Origin: G963668185 sp963668185
GTDB lineage: Bacteria > Chloroflexota > Dehalococcoidia > Lucifugimonadales > G963668185
Direction: 5' to 3'
NCBI GenBank assembly: GCA_963668185.1
Contig: OY764162.1
Coordinates: forward strand, 992,001 to 1,056,000
DNA length: 64,000 bases
The notes below the pieces were generated by a model that had not been told where the DNA came from, searched no databases, and saw only the letters and a program-made list of their open reading frames with translations. The translations under genes were made by a program, and so were the position numbers. Shown here piece by piece: positions 32,689 to 39,542 of the stretch. Positions within the stretch are counted from its first letter, which is position 1. Every line of letters starts with the position of its first letter.

Positions 32689-34089
32689 CTATGCGAACTG
32701 GAACTCTGTGGACGCCACGATCAACTGGAGCGTCCTCTGGATGCGTTCCACACTATTCTGCCTGTCTTCCTCGGTGTCGAAGCTCAGGGGGCCGCCCTCC
32801 GAGGCGTTGTGCATGAGCGCCTGGCGCGTGTCCTGGCCCACGTCGATAGCGCCGAGTTGCTCCAGGCAGCCTTCGACCACGTCTTCCGCTGACAGGGATG
32901 CGCCCGCGCCCAGGGCGTCGACGATGCCCTTGATGCCGGGATTGTCGAGGTCGCCCACCCTGTCCACGGCGAAGTTGACGCGCTCGTTGAGCGTGCCGCC
33001 GTCGATCCACTCCTTGCCAGTGTGCCAGCCCTCGACCGTGGGCGGGTCCATCAGCCTCTGGCCCATCACCATGGTCGCGGTGTCGAGGTCCACGAGGCCC
33101 GGCTCCGGGAAGCGGTGCTCGCCCGTCAGCCGGATGACGCCCACAACCAGTTCGGTCGGGCTCTTGACCTTCTTGTAGCGCGCCTGCTTGAAGAAGTCCG
33201 AGTTGAACAGCGTCCGCAGGACGGCCTTGACCGAGTAGCCCGAATCGGCGAAGGAGTTCATCAGCGTCTCGATCGCCTCAGGGTTCTGCGGGGCGACGGT
33301 CTCCCAGGCGGGTACCTGTGGCTCGTCGGCTACGAAGAAGTTGTACAGGTGGCGGCAGATGAACCGGGCGGTCGCCGGCTCTTCCAGGATGATGTCGATG
33401 ATGTCCTCGCCGTTGAACCTGCCCTTCCGCCCAAGGAACTCCTTTTCGCTGTCGTCGTGGTCCTCTTCGTCATAGACGAACTCCGGGACGAAGTGGCCGT
33501 GGGGGTACAGCGGTATGACCTGGCGCATCGTCCAGCCGGTGAAGGCGCGGGCGGCGTTCTTTATGTCGTGTTCCGTGTAGTTGCCGACGCCCATGGAGAA
33601 GAGCTCAAGCAACTCCCTGCCGTAGTTCTCGTTAGGCGCGTCGCGGTGGTTTTCCGAGTTGTCCAGCCAGTCGATCATCGCGGGATCGCGCGAGAGGTCC
33701 ATCAGGATGGTCTTCATGTCCTTCATGCCGTTCTCGCGGAAGGTGTCGATCTGGGTGACGAGCGTGGGGGTGTGCTCGCTCTTGTTGTAGCCGGTGGCGA
33801 AGACGTGGTGCCAGAACAGGGCCATCTTCTCTTCGAGCGGGCGCCTGGTGTTGATCATGCGGTACAACCACCGGCCACACCAGGTGAAGAGGGGTTCCCA
33901 CGAGTTCAGGGCGGCGTAGTACCGCTTGAGGACGTCTTCCTCCACTTCGGGCAAGCGGTCCGGGTGGAGGAGGTCTTCGACCACGTCCTCGTACTCCCTG
34001 GCCGCGAGGACCTCCAGTTCGGCGCGGGTGGCCCCGAATCCGGCGCGGCGCATCAAGTGGCCCATCAACGCGAGTTTGTCGTCAGACAT
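32689..34089 (-). CDS. DUF1800 family protein
   Basis: A 466-residue DUF1800 protein, the standard genomic partner of DUF1501. It reads MGHLMRRAGFGATRAELEVL, MALFWHHVFATGYNKSEH, NENYGRELLELFSMGVGNYT, NAARAFTGWTM, and near the end GQRLMDPPTVEGWHTGKEWI, all in the expected order. No signal peptide. The ATG at 34089 follows GGAGG, so I take it in place of an upstream Met. Function is unknown; the pair is thought to process an exported or secreted polymer in Planctomycetes and others, but that is not established. Confidence 0.88.
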   Translation of the reverse strand: MSDDKLALMGHLMRRAGFGATRAELEVLAAREYEDVVEDLLHPDRLPEVEEDVLKRYYAALNSWEPLFTWCGRWLYRMINTRRPLEEKMALFWHHVFATGYNKSEHTPTLVTQIDTFRENGMKDMKTILMDLSRDPAMIDWLDNSENHRDAPNENYGRELLELFSMGVGNYTEHDIKNAARAFTGWTMRQVIPLYPHGHFVPEFVYDEEDHDDSEKEFLGRKGRFNGEDIIDIILEEPATARFICRHLYNFFVADEPQVPAWETVAPQNPEAIETLMNSFADSGYSVKAVLRTLFNSDFFKQARYKKVKSPTELVVGVIRLTGEHRFPEPGLVDLDTATMVMGQRLMDPPTVEGWHTGKEWIDGGTLNERVNFAVDRVGDLDNPGIKGIVDALGAGASLSAEDVVEGCLEQLGAIDVGQDTRQALMHNASEGGPLSFDTEEDRQNSVERIQRTLQLIVASTEFQFA

Positions 34090-34235
34090 GCCAGCCTCCG
34101 TAAGTCGACAACGTGCTCTGCCTCTCAAAAGTCCGACACAGCCCTACCCCACCAATCGCGATTATAGGTAGAGGCCTAGATAAGGTCAATGCAGTTTGCA
34201 CGATAGTCGAAGTACCCTCTCAGGAGGTCCCTTCG

Positions 34236-34263
34236 TTGGTACGGCATCACCCTGTGGTAACAT
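34236..34263 (+). promoter_or_regulatory. Promoter before the homocysteine methyltransferase-like gene (TTGGTA - N16 - TAACAT)
   Basis: TTGGTA at 34236-34241 and TAACAT at 34258-34263 with a 16-base spacer; transcription would start near 34270. The rest of the 214-base gap (34090-34303) shows no hairpin or riboswitch that I can recognise apart from CCTC-TCAG-GAGG at about 34215. Confidence 0.4.
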
Positions 34264-34303
34264 CGCCACAAGTTCCAGCCGCAGCTCCTGGAAGGAGTGA
34301 GAG

Positions 34304-35257
34304 ATGCCAGACTTCTCAGAACTTCAGCGCCGATTAGACGACGGCGACGTCATCATACTGGACGGGGCTATCGGGACCGAACTGCAGCGCATGGGCGTGC
34401 CGATGGACTACTATTGCTGGGCGGCGCTCGCCAATGAGAGCCACCCGGACAGCGTCCGCCAGCTCCACGAGGATTACATCCGGGCAGGCGTGGATGTGAT
34501 CACGACGAACACATACACGTCCGCAAGGCACGTGATCCAGCATGGCGGATTCGAAGACCGGACGCGGGCCTGGAACCGGCGATCGGTCGAGCTTGCGCTG
34601 GAGGCGCGTGAGAGTGCGCAGTCGGACAGGCCGGTGTACGTTGCCGGCTCGGTGTCGGTCATGGGTTCAGGCTCCGACTACGCACCCGCCAACGTAGAAG
34701 AAAGCTGCCGTGAGCAGATTGGCCTGCTGGTAGAGGGAGGCGTGGACCTGCTGCTGCTGGAGATGCTGGCCACAAGCCTGGAGCGCGTCCAGACGGCGGC
34801 GCGACTAGCGGACGAAACGGACTTGCCCGTGTGGCTGAGCATCACGGGAATGATTGAGGATGGCAACCCGGAAGTACTCTACGGCGACAGGGAGGCGTTC
34901 TCCCAACGGGCGGTACGAGTGGACGACATCACGTTCGCGGATGCTGTCGAGCAGATCGAGGGACTGGGCGCTCCCTCCGCGCTGCTCGTGTTCCACTCGC
35001 AGGTCGAGACAACCGGCCCCGCGCTGCGGGCTATGGAGCCGCAGTGGAGCCGCACCATGGGCGCGTACGCCAACTCAGGGTACTGGGTGCGCCCCAACTG
35101 GCAGTACGTGGAGATGACCTCGCCCGCGGACTACCTGGACCAAGCCCGCGAGTGGGTGGACATGGGAGCGCAAATCATCGGCGGTTGCTGCGGCGTCGGC
35201 TTGCAGCACGTGGAACTGCTCCGCGAGGGCCTCCCAAGCTCGCTCCGAGTTCCGTAA
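34304..35257 (+). CDS. Homocysteine S-methyltransferase family protein
   Basis: A 317-residue zinc-dependent methyltransferase of the MmuM/BHMT/MetH-N type. It has DGAIGTELQR near the start, VITTNTYTSARHVI, VAGSVSVMG and a closing IIGGCCGVG, where the two Cys (with an upstream Cys or Asn) bind Zn. Such enzymes move a methyl from S-methylmethionine, betaine or another thioether donor to homocysteine. The equivalent of the first zinc ligand is not obvious to me, and a Gln or Asn may replace it, so activity is not certain. Start ATG 34304 with GGAAGGAG upstream. Confidence 0.82.
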   Translation: MPDFSELQRRLDDGDVIILDGAIGTELQRMGVPMDYYCWAALANESHPDSVRQLHEDYIRAGVDVITTNTYTSARHVIQHGGFEDRTRAWNRRSVELALEARESAQSDRPVYVAGSVSVMGSGSDYAPANVEESCREQIGLLVEGGVDLLLLEMLATSLERVQTAARLADETDLPVWLSITGMIEDGNPEVLYGDREAFSQRAVRVDDITFADAVEQIEGLGAPSALLVFHSQVETTGPALRAMEPQWSRTMGAYANSGYWVRPNWQYVEMTSPADYLDQAREWVDMGAQIIGGCCGVGLQHVELLREGLPSSLRVP

Positions 35258-35311
35258 ACCGCCCCAACCCCGCGCAGGCGGGAATCCAGAGGCGGGGGGC
35301 GCACGCCGTCG

Positions 35312-36637
35312 CTACTTCACGCGCTGTATCACCCTCCGCGCCGCATCCACCAGCGCCGTCACCTCCTCCGCAGTCGTCAGCGCGCTCAGCGAGCCGTGGC
35401 ATCTGCCCTGCACCAGGACGCCCTCGTTGACGAGGCCCATGAAGAACGCGCTGGCCATCGTCTTGTCGGCCCTTGCGACGGGGCCGTAGCCGTCTATCTC
35501 TTCGTCCGTGAAGTGGATGCCGAAGAAGGAGCCGACGCCGGTGACCTGGGCGTCGATCTCGGCCTCGTCGAAGACGGCGCGAAGCTGCCTGCGCAGGTCT
35601 TCGCCGAGCGCGTTCATGCGGTCGTAGGTCTCGGGCGTCATGCGCTCCAGGACGGTCACGCCCGCGGCCATCGTGACGGGGTTGGCGTTAAAGGTGCCGC
35701 CGTGGGTGATCTTGGTTCCGGGCAGCGAGGGATCGTAGAGCGCCATGATCTCCTCGCGTCCGCCGAATGCGCCGACGGCGGTGCCGCCGCCGATGATCTT
35801 GCCGAAGAAGGTGAGGTCAGGCACGACGCCGAACTCTGCCTGCGCGCCGCCCTGCGCGAGGCGGAAGCTCTGCACTTCGTCGAACACGAGCAGGATGCCG
35901 AGCTCGTTCGTAAGTTCACGGAGGCCTTCGAGGAAGTCCTGGTCGCCGCGGATGTAGCCCCAGCCAGCCACGACAGGCTCGACGACGACGCAGGCGAGGT
36001 CGTCGGCGTGGGCGCGGACGATCCGCTCGCAGGCCTCCAAGTCGTGGTATGGGAGGACGACGACGTCTTCCAGCAGGCGGGGCGACATGCCCGGGTACTC
36101 GTGGACAGCAAAGGGGTCTCCTTCGGCCGGGTCGGGATAGACGCTGACGGACATCTCTTCGCCGGAGCCGTGGTAAGCGCCCTCGAACTTGGCGAACTTG
36201 TGGCGGCCGGTGAACGCCTTGGCGGCGCGGACGGCGTTGAGCGCGCCCTCGGTGCCGGAGTTGGTGAAGCGGACACTGTCCAGGCCGGGCACGCGCTCCA
36301 CCATCATGCGGGCGAGCGTGGTCTGGTGCTCGGTGGGATTGGCGAAGGCGGCGCCGTTGGCGGCCTGCTCCTGGATGACGCGAACGACGTCCGGGTGGGC
36401 GTGGCCGAGCACGAGGCTGGTGGCGTTGAGCATGAAGTCCAGGTAGCGGTTGCCGTCGACGTCGTAAACGTAGTGGCCCTCGCCGCGCTCGGCGAAGAAC
36501 GGGTACGGCTTGAAGTACGCGGTGGTCCTGGAGCTTCCGCCCGGCAGGTACTTCACGGCCTCGGCCTGCATCGCCGCCGATCTGGGCGTCTTCGCGACGT
36601 AAGCGTCGGACTCTCGCTGGAGTTTTTCAGTGGTCAT
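35312..36637 (-). CDS. HemL-like class III aminotransferase (glutamate-1-semialdehyde aminomutase family)
   Basis: A 441-residue PLP enzyme. Key parts: LPGGSSRTTAYFKPYPFF, NSGTEGALNAVRAAKAFTGR (phosphate binding), D253 in VFDEVQSFR, and the PLP Lys K280 in FFGKIIGGGTAVGAFGG. The sequence belongs to the glutamate-1-semialdehyde aminomutase clade, but many relatives of HemL in this clade act on other amino compounds, so the substrate is open; the true HemL for tetrapyrrole synthesis may be elsewhere. It starts 56 bases after the DUF433 gene and may share its transcript. Confidence 0.82.
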   Translation of the reverse strand: MTTEKLQRESDAYVAKTPRSAAMQAEAVKYLPGGSSRTTAYFKPYPFFAERGEGHYVYDVDGNRYLDFMLNATSLVLGHAHPDVVRVIQEQAANGAAFANPTEHQTTLARMMVERVPGLDSVRFTNSGTEGALNAVRAAKAFTGRHKFAKFEGAYHGSGEEMSVSVYPDPAEGDPFAVHEYPGMSPRLLEDVVVLPYHDLEACERIVRAHADDLACVVVEPVVAGWGYIRGDQDFLEGLRELTNELGILLVFDEVQSFRLAQGGAQAEFGVVPDLTFFGKIIGGGTAVGAFGGREEIMALYDPSLPGTKITHGGTFNANPVTMAAGVTVLERMTPETYDRMNALGEDLRRQLRAVFDEAEIDAQVTGVGSFFGIHFTDEEIDGYGPVARADKTMASAFFMGLVNEGVLVQGRCHGSLSALTTAEEVTALVDAARRVIQRVK

Positions 36638-36693
36638 CGGCGCCTCCCGGACGTTGTGCGGGGCGTATTATGCCGGAAGTGGCGGCGGCGTGG

Positions 36694-36933
36694 TCAAACA
36701 GGACTCTCAAGCTTCACCCTGGCATCGAGGTCGGTGACCACGTGCTCAAGCACGGCGTTTACCTGCCATTTCTCCACTCCTTCAAACCAGTCCAGGAACT
36801 CTTCTACCGTGGCCCCCGCCGCCAGATTCCCGAACAGGGAGGACACCGGCACTCTCGTCCCGGTGAAAACCCAGGCTCCGCTGAGCCTGCCGGGCACGCT
36901 CTCAACCCCCGGGCACTTGCTCCAGTCCGTCAT
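36694..36933 (-). CDS. DUF433 protein, orphan antitoxin-like
   Basis: A 79-residue DUF433 protein. GAWVFTGTRVPVSSLFGNLAAGATVEEFLDWFEGV is the family core (GTRVPV, then the predicted helix-turn-helix). No PIN toxin is adjacent. Its ATG at 36931-36933 overlaps the stop of hsdS, in the same ATGA way as the other members of this chain, so it belongs to the HicB-RAYT-HsdS series. Confidence 0.8.
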   Translation of the reverse strand: MTDWSKCPGVESVPGRLSGAWVFTGTRVPVSSLFGNLAAGATVEEFLDWFEGVEKWQVNAVLEHVVTDLDARVKLESPV

Positions 36934-38282
36934 GCTTTCACCTCCTCTGCGGCTGCCGGTTCTCCCTCGGCGTCGTAGATTTCTTCGTCCAAGGCGTCCG
37001 GCAGCCTCTCCGCCGCCTCGCGCACGTCCAGCTTGCCCGTCACCACGTTCGCGATGAGGCTGGCGCGGTACTCCTCGACCAACTCGATCTGGCGTCGGGT
37101 ACGGGCGATGGCGGCGTCTATGTCAGTGGTGGCCTTGTCTAGGTGTTCGGCGATAGCGACCTGTTCGGGTAAGGGTGGGAGGGCAATAAGCATACCTCCT
37201 ATGAACTGCCAATCAGCGCGAGGCATCTTTGCTCCAAAAGTTGAGGCGTCTATCGCATCAATGATTGGCTTGGATCTGAGAACCTGCTCAAGGTAACTTG
37301 CCAACACAGTGCCAGTGTCTGGTCGGAGGACTAAGAACTCTCCGACACACACGCCACTTTGGTTTGGACAAGCCACCTTTGCCAAGTATGGGCGCAACTT
37401 ACCGAAAAGCACGTCGCCAGTCGTAAAGCACTTTACTTGGCTGTCAAACGTTACATCATCATCCGCAGGTTGGTATCTGCCTGTCCAACCCTCTACGTTC
37501 TCAAGCGTGACGTAGATGTGGTCGTCGTCCTTGTTCCTTGTGAGGTCAACAACATTTGCAGCATGTCCCTTTAGCCTAGCCACCTCCCAATGCTCCGGCA
37601 CGTCGCCGAGCCACTCGACGCCGGAGGGCTTGAGGCGGACGTTGGGATCGAGGCCGCGGGTGACGGCCCGGTTGACGACGGCCTGCCGCTTCTCCTCCAG
37701 CAGCGCGATGAGCTTCCGCTTGGCGCTCGCGTAGCGCCGGATGCGCCCGTCGGCATGGTCCAGGTATCGCACGATGGCGCGCTGCTCGGGGAGGGGTGGG
37801 ATGGGGAGATAGGAGCGACTTAATTCCGCATAGTCAATGTTCTGACCCTGACGTATGCCGGTAACGTGAAGGGTAAGATTATCAATGTATGGCAGTGACT
37901 TGAAAAGCCAGGCCAGATACGCATGACCGGCAGGCTCCCTTGGATAGAGAACTGTGTATGCAGGACTAATGATGCCCTGCTCACGCGCGTACTCGATGCC
38001 GCCCTGAAATGATCTGAGACTGATAACAAAATCGCCCACTCTCACCAGCTTCAAGAGATGAAGATCCTTCAAAGCCAGTACTGTACGATTCTCGTACCGC
38101 TCCTTGCGAACGACGCCTTTCGTCTGAGTGGCCGCTAGCAACGGTTCGTCAGGGAACCCTTTCTCATTACGTTCCTGCAATACCGTCTTAACTCGCCGCA
38201 CGTCCCAATGCGCCGGCACGTCGCCGAGCCATTCGATGCCGGAAGGCTTGTAGGCGAGGTAGGGACGGGGGGCGGGGGTCAC
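36930..38282 (-). CDS. hsdS: Type I restriction-modification specificity subunit (HsdS)
   Basis: A 450-residue S subunit with two target-recognition domains. Each repeat starts with KPSGIEWLGDVPAHW or KPSGVEWLGDVPEHW, ends with an LPxPPLPEQRAI or LIALPPLPEQVAI segment and a long helical linker (ALLEEKRQAVVNRAVTRGL). The sequence of the recognition domains is lower in GC than the neighbours, as is common for exchanged specificity genes. I take the GTG at 38282, which overlaps the transposase stop as GTGA; the upstream part of the frame lies inside the transposase gene and is rejected. No hsdM or hsdR is in the window, so the partner must be elsewhere or lost. Confidence 0.88.
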   Translation of the reverse strand: MTPAPRPYLAYKPSGIEWLGDVPAHWDVRRVKTVLQERNEKGFPDEPLLAATQTKGVVRKERYENRTVLALKDLHLLKLVRVGDFVISLRSFQGGIEYAREQGIISPAYTVLYPREPAGHAYLAWLFKSLPYIDNLTLHVTGIRQGQNIDYAELSRSYLPIPPLPEQRAIVRYLDHADGRIRRYASAKRKLIALLEEKRQAVVNRAVTRGLDPNVRLKPSGVEWLGDVPEHWEVARLKGHAANVVDLTRNKDDDHIYVTLENVEGWTGRYQPADDDVTFDSQVKCFTTGDVLFGKLRPYLAKVACPNQSGVCVGEFLVLRPDTGTVLASYLEQVLRSKPIIDAIDASTFGAKMPRADWQFIGGMLIALPPLPEQVAIAEHLDKATTDIDAAIARTRRQIELVEEYRASLIANVVTGKLDVREAAERLPDALDEEIYDAEGEPAAAEEVKA

Positions 38283-38887
38283 GGTGAACCTCCGGCTGTC
38301 CGCACGACTGCCGGGTTCTCGGGGTCTCGATGCCATTGGGCGGGGTTGTCTTCGATGTACTGCCGGATGCGGTTCAGGGACTGATCGTCCCGGATGATGT
38401 GTTCGTAGTAATTTCGTTGCCAGAACGGGGTGCCGACGGCGCCGCGAAGGGCGTTGATCCGCCTCGCGGAGAACGTCTTGAAGGCCCTGACGACCTCGGG
38501 CAGCCCGTGCCGTGTGGTTCCAGGGGCAGGTTGGGATGGCGGGCCGTGTCGTGCGGCACGGGCGCTGGTAGGGGCAGGTTTGAAACCTGCCCCTACGGTT
38601 GGTTCCGCGACGCCGTCGGACAGGACCACGATGCCGTGTACGTGATTGGGCATGACCGTCCAGGCATCTAAAACGACGTGAGGATAATGTCGGGGCAGGT
38701 CTTCCCACGCGGCCTGGGCCAACTGCCCGACTTCGTTGAGGCGCATCACGCCTTCCGCCACGTCGCCGAGGAGACATTCCCTGTTGCGGGTGCAAATCGT
38801 GACGAAGTACGCCCCCTGCCGAGAGTAGTCGAATCCGTGCAGCCGTATGGACCGGCGCCTGGGGCGGGGTTGGGGGTTGAGGTACAT
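38279..38887 (-). CDS. REP-associated tyrosine transposase (RAYT, Y1_Tnp family)
   Basis: A 202-residue single-strand transposase of the IS200/RAYT group. It has the HUH metal site as MPNHVHGIVV (H82-H84), FWQRNYYEHIIRD with the catalytic Tyr at about 160-161, and AYFVTICTRNRECLLGDV near the start. A non-homologous segment (about 92-125) includes VGAGFKPAPT, coded by a perfect palindrome at 38568-38596. RAYTs cut at palindromic repeats and spread them; the palindrome in its own gene suggests that it sits on its own substrate. The ATG at 38887 overlaps the hicB stop (TGATG); a TTG at 38890 is the alternative. It is part of the overlapping chain hicB-RAYT-hsdS-DUF433. Confidence 0.85.
   Translation of the reverse strand: MYLNPQPRPRRRSIRLHGFDYSRQGAYFVTICTRNRECLLGDVAEGVMRLNEVGQLAQAAWEDLPRHYPHVVLDAWTVMPNHVHGIVVLSDGVAEPTVGAGFKPAPTSARAARHGPPSQPAPGTTRHGLPEVVRAFKTFSARRINALRGAVGTPFWQRNYYEHIIRDDQSLNRIRQYIEDNPAQWHRDPENPAVVRTAGGSP
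38568..38596. repeat. Perfect palindrome inside the RAYT gene (family B-like)
   Basis: GTAGGGGCAGGTTT and its complement AAACCTGCCCCTAC flank a single central G, 14 bp per arm. The arms begin with the GTAGGGGC of family B but differ in the centre. It encodes residues 98-107 of the transposase in frame. It resembles the repeats at 62253-62322. Confidence 0.9.
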
Positions 38888-39231
38888 CAACCCGTCCTGG
38901 CGGCGAGAGAAGCAGCGACCTCCACTTCGATCATGCCAAAGGTTGTCGGAACGCCGGAATCGGCGCCGGTGAACCGGGCCAGGGTTTCCTCATCGTATTC
39001 GCCGAGGGCTTTTTCGTGGTATGCAGCGGCTCCTTCGAGGGACGTCCGGGGCTCGGGGACTGGCTCGCCGTGCTCGACCATGGCCTCTATGTGGGAAGCG
39101 ATGGCCTCCCGCATCATCTCCTGCGCTTCCTCCCAGGTATCGCCGACGCTCACGCATCCCGGCAAGTCCGGCGCGTAGGCGCTGTAGTTGTTGGGCGCCC
39201 GTTCATAGACTACGGCGAAATTCAGCTTCAT
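38887..39231 (-). CDS. HicB family antitoxin
   Basis: A 114-residue HicB protein: MKLNFAVVYERAPNNYSAYAPDLPGCVSVGDTWEEAQEMMREAI is the RNase-H-like partial fold that sits on HicA toxins, followed by a longer C-terminal part. No hicA is next to it in this window, so it is an orphan antitoxin or has gained another role. The ATG at 39231 has AGGAAA upstream. Its stop overlaps the transposase start. Confidence 0.85.
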   Translation of the reverse strand: MKLNFAVVYERAPNNYSAYAPDLPGCVSVGDTWEEAQEMMREAIASHIEAMVEHGEPVPEPRTSLEGAAAYHEKALGEYDEETLARFTGADSGVPTTFGMIEVEVAASLAARTG

Positions 39232-39276
39232 CAGGTTTCCTCTGCGCCTGTGGGTCTATTTTACTATGATCGCCCA

Positions 39277-39305
39277 TTGACAAAAGCGAACCGCCGTACT
39301 ATTCT
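39277..39305 (+). promoter_or_regulatory. Consensus promoter with leaderless spacing (TTGACA - N17 - TATTCT)
   Basis: TTGACA at 39277-39282 and TATTCT at 39300-39305, 17 bases apart. The next ATG (39312) lies six bases after the -10. The gap of 311 bases (39232-39542) between hicB and the permease holds this promoter, the short frame below and otherwise nothing that I can assign. The minus strand for hicB has no clear -10. Confidence 0.55.
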
Positions 39306-39311
39306 GAATGC

Positions 39312-39473
39312 ATGTTCTCATCAACTTGCGCAAACGCCGGCTCCGGAGACAGCCGGAGAAGTCGAGCGCCGGGTGTCTCAGAATCGCCCAATTGCGCCCC
39401 GTTTCCGCTTCATTTCCGTCTCGCGAGCGCCTCAAAGCCGTCTCGCATCAGCAGCGTCCCAGCTACGAAGTAA
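39312..39473 (+). CDS. Possible small leaderless ORF (53 aa)
   Basis: A 53-codon frame from the ATG at 39312 to the TAA at 39471-39473. The peptide is rich in Ser and Arg (GSGDSRRSRAPG, RLASASKPSRISSVPATK). I do not recognise it. It is supported only by the exact promoter spacing upstream; an overlapping longer frame starts at 39308. It might be a small RNA instead. Confidence 0.25.
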   Translation: MFSSTCANAGSGDSRRSRAPGVSESPNCAPFPLHFRLASASKPSRISSVPATK

Positions 39474-39542
39474 GGCAAAATGAAACAAAATGAGACAAAT
39501 CTCCCGGCCCAGCCCCGAGTCCCTCGAAGGGTTGGGATGGGG

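Noticed and set aside
38283..38795. N-terminal extension of hsdS
   Set aside because: The stretch lies inside the transposase gene, in another frame of the same strand, and contains no HsdS-like motif; the GTG at 38282 sits where homology begins.
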